DNA from: Amycolatopsis iheyensis
GTDB lineage: Bacteria > Actinomycetota > Actinomycetes > Mycobacteriales > Pseudonocardiaceae
Reading direction: 5' to 3'
Length of the DNA: 64,000 nt
Assembly (NCBI RefSeq): GCF_024703995.1
Contig: NZ_JAMXQV010000004.1
Location: forward strand, 310,001-374,000
Part shown: positions 43,791 through 52,321 of the stretch, one piece after another
Layout: each line of letters begins with the position of its first letter
Numbering within the stretch: position 1 is the first letter of the stretch
Program-made: the position numbers and the translations under genes
Notes under the pieces: generated by a model
Told to the model about the DNA's origin: nothing
The model's database searches: none
What the model saw: the letters and a program-made list of their open reading frames with translations, nothing else

Positions 43791-44638
43791 TTGCGCGCAC
43801 CCCGCAGGATCGAGTTGCCCGCGAACTCGGCTTCCGTCGCTTCGCTTTCCAAAGCGAGCCGTCCGCTCTGCCCGTAGAACTCGACGGGGTTGCGCCACAG
43901 CACCCGGTCGACGTCGTCCTCGGTGAACCCGGCGGCGAGCATGGCGTCGCCGGTCTTGCGGGTCTTGAGCGGGTCGCTCTTGCCCCAGTCCGCGGCCGAG
44001 TTCACCAGGACGCGCTCGGTGCCGTACTCGCGCAGGATGGCGACCATCCGCTCTTCGTCCATCTTGGTGTCCGGGTAGATCGAGAACCCCATCCAGGAGC
44101 CGGACTCCTTGACCATCGCGACGGTCATCTCGTTGAGGTGGTCGAGCACCACGCGCTCGGGCGCGATGCCGGACTCGCGGACGACGGCGATGCTGCGCTC
44201 GGTGCCGGCCGCCTTGTCGCGGTGCGGGGTGTGCACCATCGCCGGCAGGTCGTGGGCGATGGCCAGCGCGAGCTGCGCGGCGAACGCCTTGTCCTCCTCG
44301 GCGGTCATCGAGTCGTAGCCGATCTCGCCGACCGCGACCACGCCGTCCTTCTCCAGGTAACGCGGCAGCAGGTCCAGCACCGGCGCGCAGCGCGGGTCGT
44401 TGGCCTCCTTGGGGTTGAGCGCGATCGTGCAGTGGTGGGCGATGCCGAACTGGCTCGCGCGGAACGGCTCCCAGCCGACCAGCGCGTCGAAGTAGTCGGT
44501 GAAGCTGCCGACGTTGGTGCGCGGCTGGCCGAGCCAGAACGCCGGTTCGACGAGCGCCCGGACGCCGGCGGCGTGCATGGCCGCGTAGTCGTCGGTGGTG
44601 CGGGAGCTCATGTGGATGTGGGGATCGAAGATGCGCAT
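43787..44638 (-). CDS. eboB: EboB-type TatD-family metal hydrolase
   Basis: A 283-residue metal-dependent hydrolase of the TatD kind. Motifs are RIFDPHIHMSSRT (first metal His pair), GVVAVGEIGYDSMT, MVHTPHRDKA, VVLDHLNEMT and VLVNSAADWGKSDPL (last Asp). Its start overlaps the EboA stop by one base, its stop overlaps the EboE start. Within the ebo cluster this is EboB (family knowledge). A role in hydrolysing or activating the pathway intermediate is inferred. Confidence 0.88.
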   Translation of the reverse strand: MRIFDPHIHMSSRTTDDYAAMHAAGVRALVEPAFWLGQPRTNVGSFTDYFDALVGWEPFRASQFGIAHHCTIALNPKEANDPRCAPVLDLLPRYLEKDGVVAVGEIGYDSMTAEEDKAFAAQLALAIAHDLPAMVHTPHRDKAAGTERSIAVVRESGIAPERVVLDHLNEMTVAMVKESGSWMGFSIYPDTKMDEERMVAILREYGTERVLVNSAADWGKSDPLKTRKTGDAMLAAGFTEDDVDRVLWRNPVEFYGQSGRLALESEATEAEFAGNSILRGARK

Positions 44639-45183
44639 CAGGCGTCCTGTTCGGTCAGCAGCGGGAGGAGGTCGGCGGGCACGTCCCGGCCCGCGGCGGT
44701 GCGCTCGGCGGCGAACGACCGCATCATGCGCAGCAGCTCCTCGTCGGTCCGGCGGTCCAGCCCGGCCACCTCGGCCAGGGGGATGCCCATGAAGACGCAC
44801 TTGAGCACGCCGTGGCGGTAGGCGGAGTCGTCGAGGTGCGTGACCGCGTACTCCCCCATCGCCGCCGTGACCAGCCGCGTGTCGTTGGTGCGCAGGGCGT
44901 CGGCCACCAGGTCGAGCCCGGCGTCGCCGATGTCCACAACGGACAGTCCACGCAGGACGGCCCGTTTCTCGGCGGCATCGCCGTAGCGGTAGAGATCAGG
45001 CATCTCCGCCGCGGCGCCCGGAGCCGCTTTGAGCAGCTCCACGCGAGCGACGTCGTCGACCGTCCACCCCGGCGTGTCCGACGGGCCCCGGCCGACGCGG
45101 CGGCCGACACCCGGGAACACCGTGCGCAGCGCGGTCGCGTCGGCGGCGACCTTGGTCAGCGCTTCGTCCAGCCACGCGTTCAC
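44638..45183 (-). CDS. eboA: EboA domain protein
   Basis: A 181-residue largely helical soluble protein without catalytic motifs. The segment ARVELLKAAP, the central MGEYAVTHLDDSAYRHGVLK and the FMGIPLAEVAGLDRR motif are those of EboA-domain proteins, whose biochemical role is unknown. The GTG start at 45183 overlaps the previous stop (GTGA). It sits between the epimerase-like and EboB genes in the coupled operon. Confidence 0.83.
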   Translation of the reverse strand: MNAWLDEALTKVAADATALRTVFPGVGRRVGRGPSDTPGWTVDDVARVELLKAAPGAAAEMPDLYRYGDAAEKRAVLRGLSVVDIGDAGLDLVADALRTNDTRLVTAAMGEYAVTHLDDSAYRHGVLKCVFMGIPLAEVAGLDRRTDEELLRMMRSFAAERTAAGRDVPADLLPLLTEQDA

Positions 45184-46001
45184 GCGCTCACCGCCTTCCG
45201 CAGGAACTCCAGCGACTCCCGGGCGATCCGCGGCGCCGCGTGGCTGTCGCGCGGCAGTTCCACCGCGACCAGCCCGGGGTACGGCGACAGCGCTTCCAGC
45301 ACCGGCGGGAAGTCGATCTCACCCTGGCCGAACTCGAGGTGCTCGTGCGTGCCGCGGCGCATGTCGTCGATCTGCACGTTCACCAGCCGCGGCAACGCGC
45401 GCCGCACGCAGTCGGGCACGGACGCGGACTCGTTGCACCGGCAGTGCCCGATGTCCAGCGTCAACCCGAAGCGTTCCGGATCGCCGAGCCTTCGAGAGAG
45501 TTCGAAGTAGCCGTCGAGGTCCTCGACGAGCATCCCGGGCTCCGGCTCGAAACCCAGCTTGACGTCGTGTTCGTCGGCCGCCTTGAGCACCTCGGCGCAC
45601 CCGTCGACCAGGTGCACCCAAGCGTCCTCAATGGACAGGTCGGCCGGCTTGTTCCCGCTCCAGAACGAGACCGCTTCTGCGTTCAGGTCCGCGGCGATCT
45701 CGACGGCCCGGGTCAGGAACTCCACGCGGCGGGCGCGGTCCGGGTCGAGGAACGTCGGCGAGTGCTTGCGCCACGGGTCCAGCAGGAACCGGGCGCCGGT
45801 CTCGATCACCACGGCCAGCCCGAGCCGGTCCAGCTCGACCCGCAGCGCGGCGACGTGCCGGGCCAGGTCCGGGCCGAACGGGTCGAGGTGCTGGTGGTCG
45901 AGCGTCAGCGCGACCCCGTCGTAGCCGAGGTCGGCCAGGACGCGCAGCGCGTCGCCGAGGCGGTGGTTGGCGAAGCCGTTGGTGCCGTAGCCGAACCTCA
46001 T
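45180..46001 (-). CDS. Sugar phosphate isomerase/epimerase-type TIM barrel
   Basis: A 273-residue barrel of the xylose isomerase/AP-endonuclease type: RFGYGTNGFANHRLGDAL, VALTLDHQHLDPFGPDL, KLGFEPEPGMLVEDLDGYFE, LTLDIGHCRCNES, NVQIDDMRRGTHEHLEFGQ and VAVELPRDSHAA contain the expected metal-binding Glu, Asp and His residues. The ATG at 46001 overlaps the prenyltransferase stop; its own stop overlaps EboA. It is the second of three such barrels in the operon, each clearly different in sequence. Confidence 0.86.
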   Translation of the reverse strand: MRFGYGTNGFANHRLGDALRVLADLGYDGVALTLDHQHLDPFGPDLARHVAALRVELDRLGLAVVIETGARFLLDPWRKHSPTFLDPDRARRVEFLTRAVEIAADLNAEAVSFWSGNKPADLSIEDAWVHLVDGCAEVLKAADEHDVKLGFEPEPGMLVEDLDGYFELSRRLGDPERFGLTLDIGHCRCNESASVPDCVRRALPRLVNVQIDDMRRGTHEHLEFGQGEIDFPPVLEALSPYPGLVAVELPRDSHAAPRIARESLEFLRKAVSA

Positions 46002-46825
46002 GTCGGGGACACCTTCCGGCTCAGCGCCCGCGCGATCGGGAACGCGGCGGCCACGGCCAGCGCCGAGCGCCACGCCCCGGTCCGCGCGATCAGCCCGGCC
46101 TGCAACGGGATCATCCCGTGGATCCCGGCGCCGACCGCACGGCGGATCTTCGACGCCGCCGGGTCGCGGACGGCGTCGTACTGCGCCCGCCCGGTCGTCG
46201 CCAGGTACGTGCCGAGCAGCGCCGACGCCAGCGGCCCGACGCGGCCGGCGGCGACGCGCACCCCGGCCGTGGCGGCCAGGGTGGCGGCCGGCAGCGCGGG
46301 CTTGGCGCCGTGCACTTCCGACCGCGACAACGTCGTCACCGCGTAGGTGTGCGCCCCCACGGTGAGCGCGGCGGGCACCGCGGCCCGCGCCCCGCCCGCC
46401 CCGAGCAGGACGTCGAAAACCCGGGCGGCGGCCATCGCGGCCGGGCCGAACACGGTCTCCTTGAGCACGAAGTCGTAGGCCCAGACGGTCGCGGCCAGCG
46501 GCAGGGCGACCCGCAGCGCCCGCGTGCCGCCCGCGGCCGCGGCGATGCCCAGCCCGCCCGCGGTCAGCCCGCCGGCCACGCCGAGCGCGGTGCCCGGCGA
46601 GACCCGGCCCGACGGGATCGGCCGCTCGGGCCGCTCGATCGCGTCGAGGTGGCGGTCGGCGTAGTCGTTGAGCGCCATGCCCGCCCAGTAGATGCAGACG
46701 GACGCGCCGGTCAGCGCCAGCGTGCGCCGGCCGAAGGGCCAGCCCGAGGCGGCGGCCCCGGCGACGGCGTCGCCGGGCACGGTCAGCGCGGCGGGCGCGC
46801 GGACGAGTTCGACGAGCGCCTTCAC
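45998..46825 (-). CDS. eboC: EboC / SCO3242-type UbiA prenyltransferase
   Basis: A 275-residue integral membrane prenyltransferase of the UbiA superfamily with about eight hydrophobic helices. The first Asp-rich motif NDYADRHLDAIERPERPIPS is clear; the second (YDFVLKETVFGPAAMAAARV) is weaker. Members attach a prenyl chain to a small acceptor in the membrane (family knowledge). The GTG at 46825 gives a GTGA overlap with the inositol-phosphate synthase stop; an earlier GTG at 46837 would add four residues. Its presence implies that the product of the operon is a prenylated metabolite. Confidence 0.87.
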   Translation of the reverse strand: MKALVELVRAPAALTVPGDAVAGAAASGWPFGRRTLALTGASVCIYWAGMALNDYADRHLDAIERPERPIPSGRVSPGTALGVAGGLTAGGLGIAAAAGGTRALRVALPLAATVWAYDFVLKETVFGPAAMAAARVFDVLLGAGGARAAVPAALTVGAHTYAVTTLSRSEVHGAKPALPAATLAATAGVRVAAGRVGPLASALLGTYLATTGRAQYDAVRDPAASKIRRAVGAGIHGMIPLQAGLIARTGAWRSALAVAAAFPIARALSRKVSPT

Positions 46826-47931
46826 CGGTTCGCCCACTCACGCAGGGCCGCGTACTGCGACGCGAGGTCGTGCGGGCCGTCGCCGGCGGGATCCTTGAAG
46901 AAGAACCCGAACTCGGCCACCGGCCCGGCGACGCCGTCGCGGCAGGCCTTGCCGGTGAGCCGGGCGAGGTCGAGCACCAGCGGCGCGGCGAGCGCGGAGT
47001 CGCAGCCCTGCCAGGTGAGCTGCAGTGTCATGCGCGCGCCGAGGAACCCTTCGAACAGGACGTGGTCCCAGGCGGTCTTCCAGTCGCCGAGCGCCGGGAC
47101 GTAGTCGATGTGGACCTCGCCGTCGACCGCGTGGCCGAGGTTCTGCTCGAGGACCTGCTGCTTCGAGGCGTTCTTGCTCGACGCCGCGCCGGGGTCGGCG
47201 AGCGTGGCGCCGTCGCCGCCGCCGAGCAGGTTGGTGCCCGACCACGACAGCACGTTCAGGCCGCGCTGGGCGAACATCGGCGCGAGCACCGACCGCAGCA
47301 GCGTCTCGCCGGTCTTGCCGTCGCGGCCCGCGTACGGGAGGCCGGCCGTGCGGGCCAGCTCGTCGAGCGCCGGGAGCCGCGCGCCGGTGGACGGGGTGAA
47401 GTCGACAAAGGCACAACCCGCGCGGAACGCGGCGTAGGCGTACAGCGAGCTGGCGGGGAGCACGTCGAGGTGCGCTTCCAGCGCGGCCAAGGACTCCTGC
47501 GCCGGGTGCGGCGCGCAGGGCGGTTCGGTGGAGGAGACGTTGACCACGACCACGTGGTCCAGACCCTCGCCGAACTCGCGTAGATCCGCGACGATCTGGT
47601 CGGCGGCCGTGCGCCCGCCCCCGGCCGGCGCCGGGCGCAGGCGTGCTTCGGCCGCTTCCAGCTCGGCGGTGACCGGCCCCGGCAGCGTGGCCGGCAGCAC
47701 GCCCGCCGCCGCCAGCTGCTCGGCCCGCTTGACCAGCGGCGTGTCGACGACGTCGTGTCCCCCGAAGACCAGGTCCCCCAGCCCGGGCAGCTCAGCCCCG
47801 GCGAAGTCCGGCAGCTCGGTGACGCACCCCGTGCGCGCGGCGAGCCCCGCGCGCATCGCGGCGGCCCCGGCGACGGCGGTCGTGGCGACCGATCCGCGGG
47901 CGCCGATCAGCCAGACACCGATCTTCCCCAT
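46822..47931 (-). CDS. myo-Inositol-1-phosphate synthase family protein
   Basis: A 369-residue NAD-dependent isomerase of the inositol-3-phosphate synthase family, which cyclises glucose 6-phosphate (family knowledge). Visible are the Rossmann loop GVWLIGARGSVATT, VVVNVSSTEPP, AFVDFTPSTGARLPAL, GRDGKTGETLLRSVLAPMF, NVLSWSGTNLLGGGDG and DYVPALGDWKTAWDHV. It is the first gene of the Ebo-type operon; GGAGGACAAC precedes the ATG. In this position it may supply a cyclitol core instead of the dehydroquinate-synthase-like EboD of other clusters, which I do not see here. The 105 bases upstream presumably carry the operon promoter. Confidence 0.9.
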   Translation of the reverse strand: MGKIGVWLIGARGSVATTAVAGAAAMRAGLAARTGCVTELPDFAGAELPGLGDLVFGGHDVVDTPLVKRAEQLAAAGVLPATLPGPVTAELEAAEARLRPAPAGGGRTAADQIVADLREFGEGLDHVVVVNVSSTEPPCAPHPAQESLAALEAHLDVLPASSLYAYAAFRAGCAFVDFTPSTGARLPALDELARTAGLPYAGRDGKTGETLLRSVLAPMFAQRGLNVLSWSGTNLLGGGDGATLADPGAASSKNASKQQVLEQNLGHAVDGEVHIDYVPALGDWKTAWDHVLFEGFLGARMTLQLTWQGCDSALAAPLVLDLARLTGKACRDGVAGPVAEFGFFFKDPAGDGPHDLASQYAALREWANR

Positions 47932-48036
47932 GTTGTCCTCCCTGTTCAGTGGCCGGCCCCCACCCGTCGTCGTTCGCCAGGCGTGCCGCGGCCCACCGAT
48001 CTCTATCGCCCAACCGGAGCAAGCGTTTCCCCCGTG

Positions 48037-49308
48037 TCATCCGCTGTCCTGTTCCGGCCGGGCCGGCACCACCGCCGGGTCGTCGAACACCGCCTGCAGC
48101 GCGACGTGCGCGCCGCCCCGCGCGGCCGCGGAGAACCCGAGCCAGGACAGCTCGACGCGGCAGCCGCCGATGTCCGGGGCGATCACCCGGGCCCGCAGCT
48201 CGCGCATCATCGGGCCGAGCAGGTACGGCCCGAGCTGGGCGAAGTAGCCGCCCAGCAGCACCACTCGCGGGTTGAAGACGTTGACCAGCACGGCCGCGCC
48301 GACCCCGAGCCCGGCGCCGACCTGCGCCAGCGCGTCGAGGGTGCGCCGGTCCTTGAGCTCGGCGCGGCGGCGGATCATGTCGAGCCGCTGTTCGAGGTCG
48401 AGCGACGGGTCGTGCACCGGGTCGCTCGGGGACGCGGCGAGCCGCAGCATGCCGGCCAGCCCGACGAGCGTCTCCCAGCAGCCGCGGCGCCCACAGCCGC
48501 AGACGCGGCCCGCCGGGTCCAGCTGGATGTGCCCGATCTCACCGGAAAACCCCTCCGCGCCGCCGAGCAGCCGGCCGCCGGAGATCACGCCGCCGCCGAC
48601 GCCGATCTCCCCGGTGAGGTACACCAGGTCGGCCGTCCCGGCGACGCTGCCCATCGCGTGTTCGCCGAGCGCGCCGAGGTTCGCGTCGTTGGCCGTGCGG
48701 ATCGGGAACGCCGGCGGGCCGAGCCGCCGGGTCAGCCGCTCGGTGATGGCGGCCGCGACCGGCACATCGGTCCAGTGCAGGTTCGGCGCGAAGGCGACGG
48801 TGCCGGTCGCGACGTCGACCAGCGCCGGGATCCCGACGGTCACCCCGGCGGGCACCACCCCGAGCCGGCGGCACTCCCGCAGCGCCCGCGCGGTCAGCTC
48901 GGCGCCGGCGTCGAGCACCTTCGCCACGGGAAGCGCTTGCACGTCGAGCGCGACGCGTTGCTCGAACAGGACGGTGCCGGTGAGGTCGAGGGCGAGCGCG
49001 GTCAGGTAGTCGACCTGGATCTCGACGCCGATCCCGCCGACGTCCCGCCCGTCGAGCTCGACGATCGTCCCCGGCCGCCCGACGGCGCCGGCGCGTTCCC
49101 TGGCGCCTTCGCGGACCAGCCCGCGCTCGGCGAGCTCCGCGACGAGGCTGGACACGGTTCCCTTGTTCAGCCCGGTCTCCGCGGCGATGCCCGCCCGCGA
49201 CCGGGACCCCGCGTCCCGCAGGTGCCGCAGCACCAGCGAAAGGTTGCTCCGGCGGACGGCGGCCTGGTCGGCCGGGCGCACCGGTTTGCGCGAGAAGGAG
49301 GAGTCCAC
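48037..49308 (-). CDS. ROK-family repressor, likely regulator of the Ebo-type operon
   Basis: A 423-residue ROK regulator. The winged helix is at about 18-70 (RAGIAAETGLNKGTVSSLVA), then the kinase-like region with EIQVDYLTALALDL, RTANDANLGALGE, GEIGVGGGVISGG and the zinc motif CGCGRRGCWE. The exact start is uncertain: GTG at 49308 is preferred, but 49314 and a TTG at 49344 are possible. It lies upstream of, and in the same direction as, the inositol-phosphate synthase gene, 105 bases away, so it may respond to a sugar and control that operon (inference). Confidence 0.85.
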   Translation of the reverse strand: MDSSFSRKPVRPADQAAVRRSNLSLVLRHLRDAGSRSRAGIAAETGLNKGTVSSLVAELAERGLVREGARERAGAVGRPGTIVELDGRDVGGIGVEIQVDYLTALALDLTGTVLFEQRVALDVQALPVAKVLDAGAELTARALRECRRLGVVPAGVTVGIPALVDVATGTVAFAPNLHWTDVPVAAAITERLTRRLGPPAFPIRTANDANLGALGEHAMGSVAGTADLVYLTGEIGVGGGVISGGRLLGGAEGFSGEIGHIQLDPAGRVCGCGRRGCWETLVGLAGMLRLAASPSDPVHDPSLDLEQRLDMIRRRAELKDRRTLDALAQVGAGLGVGAAVLVNVFNPRVVLLGGYFAQLGPYLLGPMMRELRARVIAPDIGGCRVELSWLGFSAAARGGAHVALQAVFDDPAVVPARPEQDSG

Positions 49309-49511
49309 GCCGACACCACCCCGGTTCGTCTGGTGGGTCAACAAATTAAGTGCGGCGAAACGATCCGGTCAACGCGCCCGAGTGCGGACAAAAGCCGGAC
49401 AAACGGTGCTGACCAGCGAAACTATCGCTCGGTGGAAGCGAAAGTGTCCCACGGATGGAGCACAGGTTCGGGAAATCGCCGACCTAATCCTCCCGCCGAA
49501 CGAGCCGCCGA

Positions 49512-49598
49512 AGCGCCCCAATGTGGCCTTCGGTGCGTCTGACGCACCCAAGGGGCCCTTCGGTGCGTCAGACGCAACCAAGGCCACATTGGGGCGCT
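49512..49598. repeat. Palindromic element, copy 3 of 3
   Basis: Perfect 19-base arms (49512-49530 and 49580-49598) flank two TGCGTCNGACGCA cores separated by AAGGGGCCCTT. It follows the MarR stop and lies upstream of the ROK gene in the 330-base gap 49309-49639. Beyond the element, that gap shows no gene, only probable promoter sequence for the ROK gene. Confidence 0.85.
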
Positions 49599-49639
49599 CG
49601 GGTCCGGGAGGAGTGTCGGCGGACTTGCGCAAGCTTTCG

Positions 49640-50101
49640 TCAGGTCTGCGGCACCGGTGTGAAGGTGAGCGTGCCCAGCGCGGCGACCAGCGGCGAAAGT
49701 TCCGGCAACGCCTCGGCGTCGGCCAGGGCCTCGGCGAGCGCCGCGTCGTGGGTCGGGCGCGCCGCCGTCAGCAGAGCCTGACCGGCCGGCGTCACCTCGG
49801 TGTAGATGCCGCGGCGGTCGTCCGCGCAGAGGTAGCGGGCCAGCAGACCGCGGCCCTCCAGCCGGGTGACCAGGCGCGTCGTCGCGGACTGGCTGAGCAC
49901 CACCGCGTTCGCCAGCTGGTTCATCCGCAGGTGGAAGCCGTCCTGGCGGGCCAGCGCGTCGAGCACGCTGTACTCGCTCACCGAAAGCTCGTGGTCGCGC
50001 TCGAGCGCGCGCTGCAGCCGGTCCTCGATCCGCGCGTGCAGTGCGGCCAGCGTGCGCCAGCCCTGCGCTCTCGCCTCCACGGCGTCGTCGTCCAGTGACA
50101 C
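49640..50101 (-). CDS. MarR-family repressor
   Basis: A 153-residue MarR protein. The winged-helix region runs from LSVSEYSVLDALARQDGFHL through LANAVVLSQSATTRLVTRLE to the wing RGIYTEVTPAGQALL, all standard family segments. A GTG at 50101 with GGGAGAGG upstream is the start. It is divergent from an MFS transporter gene with inverted repeats between, so it probably controls drug-responsive expression of the transporter and itself. Confidence 0.9.
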   Translation of the reverse strand: MSLDDDAVEARAQGWRTLAALHARIEDRLQRALERDHELSVSEYSVLDALARQDGFHLRMNQLANAVVLSQSATTRLVTRLEGRGLLARYLCADDRRGIYTEVTPAGQALLTAARPTHDAALAEALADAEALPELSPLVAALGTLTFTPVPQT

Positions 50102-50133
50102 GGTTCACCTCTCCCAGACTTGCGCGCACACCG

Positions 50134-50201
50134 TTGCACGCTGCACTGTAAAGCTCGTGCAATATACGGCGTCTGCAACTATCTCGGACGCCCGTAGTTG
50201 C
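50134..50201. promoter_or_regulatory. Inverted repeats between MarR and MFS genes
   Basis: TTGCACG (50134-50140) pairs with CGTGCAA (50156-50162), and GCAACTA (50175-50181) pairs with TAGTTGC (50195-50201). Both contain the GCAA/TTGC half-site type used by MarR proteins. They lie in the divergent promoter region. Confidence 0.5.
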
Positions 50202-50237
50202 CGACGCACTCAGTCTACCTCCGGAAGAAGGAAGTCC

Positions 50238-51422
50238 ATGCCCGCCGCTCTGCTCGCACTGGCGATCAGCGCGTTCGGGATCGGCACCACCGAGTTCGTG
50301 ATCATGGGCCTGCTGCCCGAGGTCGCGGCCGACTTCGGTGTCTCGATCCCGTCCGCAGGCCTGCTCATCTCGGGTTACGCGCTCGGCGTCGTCGTCGGCG
50401 CGCCCGTGCTCACCGCCCTCGCGTCGCGGGTCCCGCGCAAGACCGTGCTGGTCGCCCTGATGGGTCTCTTCATCGCCGGCAACGTGCTCTCGGCGCTCGC
50501 CCCGAGCTACGGCCTGCTGATGACCGGCCGGGTCGTCGCGGCGCTGTCCCACGGCGCGTTCTTCGGCGTCGGCTCGGTCGTCGCCGCGTCGCTGGTCGCC
50601 CCGGCCAAGCAGGCCGGCGCCATCGCGCTGATGTTCACCGGGCTGACCGTGGCCAACGTCCTCGGCGTGCCGGCCGGCACCGCGCTCGGTCAGGCCTTCG
50701 GCTGGCGCTCGACGTTCTGGGTGGTCAGCGCCCTGGGCGTGGCCGGCGCGATCGGCATCCTCGCGCTCGTGCCGCACCAGGAGCCGGACCCGGACGCCGG
50801 CCTGCGCCGCGAGCTCGCCGTGTTCCGCCGCCCGCAGGTGTGGCTGGCGCTGGTGATGACCGCGCTCGGCTTCGCCGGGGTGTTCGCGTCCTTCACCTAC
50901 ATCGCGCCGATGATGACCGAGGTCGCCGGCTTCTCCGGCGGCGCGGTCACCTGGCTGCTCGTGCTCTTCGGCGCCGGGCTGTTCGCCGGGAACCTGCTCG
51001 GCGGCCGGGCCGCGGACCGCAAGCTGATGCCCAGCCTGTACGTCATCCTCGCGGCGCTGGCGATCGTGCTGGTCGCGTTCGTCTTCACCGCGCACGCGAA
51101 GGTGCCGGCCGCGATCACCATCGCGTTGTTCGGCGCGGCCGGGTTCGCGACGGTCCCGCCGCTGCAGGCCCGCGTCATGGCCAAGGCCGAGGGCGCCCCG
51201 GCGCTGGCCTCGGCGGCGAACATCGCCGCGTTCAACCTCGGCAACGCGGGTGGCGCGTGGCTCGGCGGCCAGGCCATCGGCGCCGGCCTCGGCTACACCG
51301 CCCCCAGCTGGATCGGCGCCGCGCTCGCCGCCGCCGGCTTGGCCGTGGCCCTCGTCTCCGGCCTGCTCGACCGCCGGAACGCGGCTAGTTTCGACACCGC
51401 AGAACGGGTACTCGCCCGATGA
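50238..51422 (+). CDS. MFS transporter (AraJ/drug-efflux type)
   Basis: A 394-residue major facilitator with twelve hydrophobic helices. The first helices read FGIGTTEFVIMGLLPEVAAD and SAGLLISGYALGVVVGAPVL, followed by the motif A region ASRVPRKTVLVALMGL and SHGAFFGVGSVVAASLV, matching the AraJ/YdhP-like group of drug and metabolite exporters. GAAGAAGGAAG precedes the ATG. It is divergent from MarR and followed by an aldo-keto reductase gene 23 bases later, a common detoxification arrangement. The substrate is unknown. Confidence 0.9.
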   Translation: MPAALLALAISAFGIGTTEFVIMGLLPEVAADFGVSIPSAGLLISGYALGVVVGAPVLTALASRVPRKTVLVALMGLFIAGNVLSALAPSYGLLMTGRVVAALSHGAFFGVGSVVAASLVAPAKQAGAIALMFTGLTVANVLGVPAGTALGQAFGWRSTFWVVSALGVAGAIGILALVPHQEPDPDAGLRRELAVFRRPQVWLALVMTALGFAGVFASFTYIAPMMTEVAGFSGGAVTWLLVLFGAGLFAGNLLGGRAADRKLMPSLYVILAALAIVLVAFVFTAHAKVPAAITIALFGAAGFATVPPLQARVMAKAEGAPALASAANIAAFNLGNAGGAWLGGQAIGAGLGYTAPSWIGAALAAAGLAVALVSGLLDRRNAASFDTAERVLAR

Positions 51423-51445
51423 ACCACCCACCGAAAGGAACCCTC

Positions 51446-52279
51446 GTGACCAGCGTGCCCGTGATCGAACTCGCCAACGGCGTCGCCATGCCCCAGCTGG
51501 GCTACGGCGTGTTCCAGGTCCCCGACGACGAGACCACCGCCGCCGTGAAGGCCGCCCTCGAAGCGGGCTACCGCAGCATCGACACCGCGGCCGTCTACGG
51601 CAACGAAAAGGGCGTCGGCCAGGCGATCGCGGAGTCCGGCGTCGCCCGCGACGAACTGTTCGTCACCACCAAGCTGTGGAACTCGGCCCAGGGCTACGAC
51701 TCGACGCTCAAGGCGTTCGACGAGAGCATGCAGAAGCTCGGCCTGGAGCAGCTGGACCTCTACCTGATCCACTGGCCGACGCCCGAGCGCGACAAGTACC
51801 TCGACACCTGGAAGGCGTTCGAAAAGCTGTACAAGGACGGCCGGGTGCGCGCGCTCGGCGTGTCCAACTTCCAGCCGGCGCACCTCCTCCGCCTGCTCGA
51901 CGCCGCCGACGTCGCCCCGGTGCTCAACCAGATCGAACTGCACCCGTACCTGCAGCAGCGGGAGGTCCGCGAGTTCGACGCCAAGCACGGCATCGCGACC
52001 GAGGCGTGGAGCCCGCTGGCCAAGGGCGGCAGCCTGCTGGGTGACCCGCTCGTGGCCGACCTCGCGGTGAAGCACAGCCGGACGCCCGCGCAGATCGTCC
52101 TGCGCTGGCACCTCCAGCTGGGCAACGTGGTGATCCCGAAGTCCGTGACGCCGTCGCGGATCGCGGAAAACTTCGACCTGTTCGGGTTCACCCTCTCGGA
52201 GGAGGAACTGGAGTCGCTGACGCCGCTGGACCGCGGCGAGCGCACCGGCCCGGACCCGGACACGTTCAACGCCGCCTGA
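51446..52279 (+). CDS. Aldo-keto reductase
   Basis: A 277-residue NADPH-dependent aldo-keto reductase (2,5-diketo-gluconate reductase-like). The catalytic tetrad is visible: Asp in YRSIDTAAVYGNE, Tyr in the same motif, Lys in FVTTKLWN and His in YLIHWPTPE. The cofactor-binding end is VIPKSVTPSRIAENFDLF. The GTG at 51446 with AAAGGAAC was chosen over an ATG at 51419 that overlaps the MFS stop. It probably forms an operon with the transporter. A palindromic terminator follows. Confidence 0.92.
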   Translation: MTSVPVIELANGVAMPQLGYGVFQVPDDETTAAVKAALEAGYRSIDTAAVYGNEKGVGQAIAESGVARDELFVTTKLWNSAQGYDSTLKAFDESMQKLGLEQLDLYLIHWPTPERDKYLDTWKAFEKLYKDGRVRALGVSNFQPAHLLRLLDAADVAPVLNQIELHPYLQQREVREFDAKHGIATEAWSPLAKGGSLLGDPLVADLAVKHSRTPAQIVLRWHLQLGNVVIPKSVTPSRIAENFDLFGFTLSEEELESLTPLDRGERTGPDPDTFNAA

Positions 52280-52288
52280 CCACACCGG

Positions 52289-52316
52289 CCCGGCACTTTC
52301 ACGTGAAAGTGCCGGG
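52289..52316. terminator. 28-bp perfect palindrome between convergent genes
   Basis: CCCGGCACTTTCAC and its exact complement form a loopless palindrome ten bases past the aldo-keto reductase stop and six bases from the methyltransferase stop. It shares the CTTTCACGTGAAAG core with 28889-28904. Confidence 0.65.
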
Positions 52317-52321
52317 TTCGG

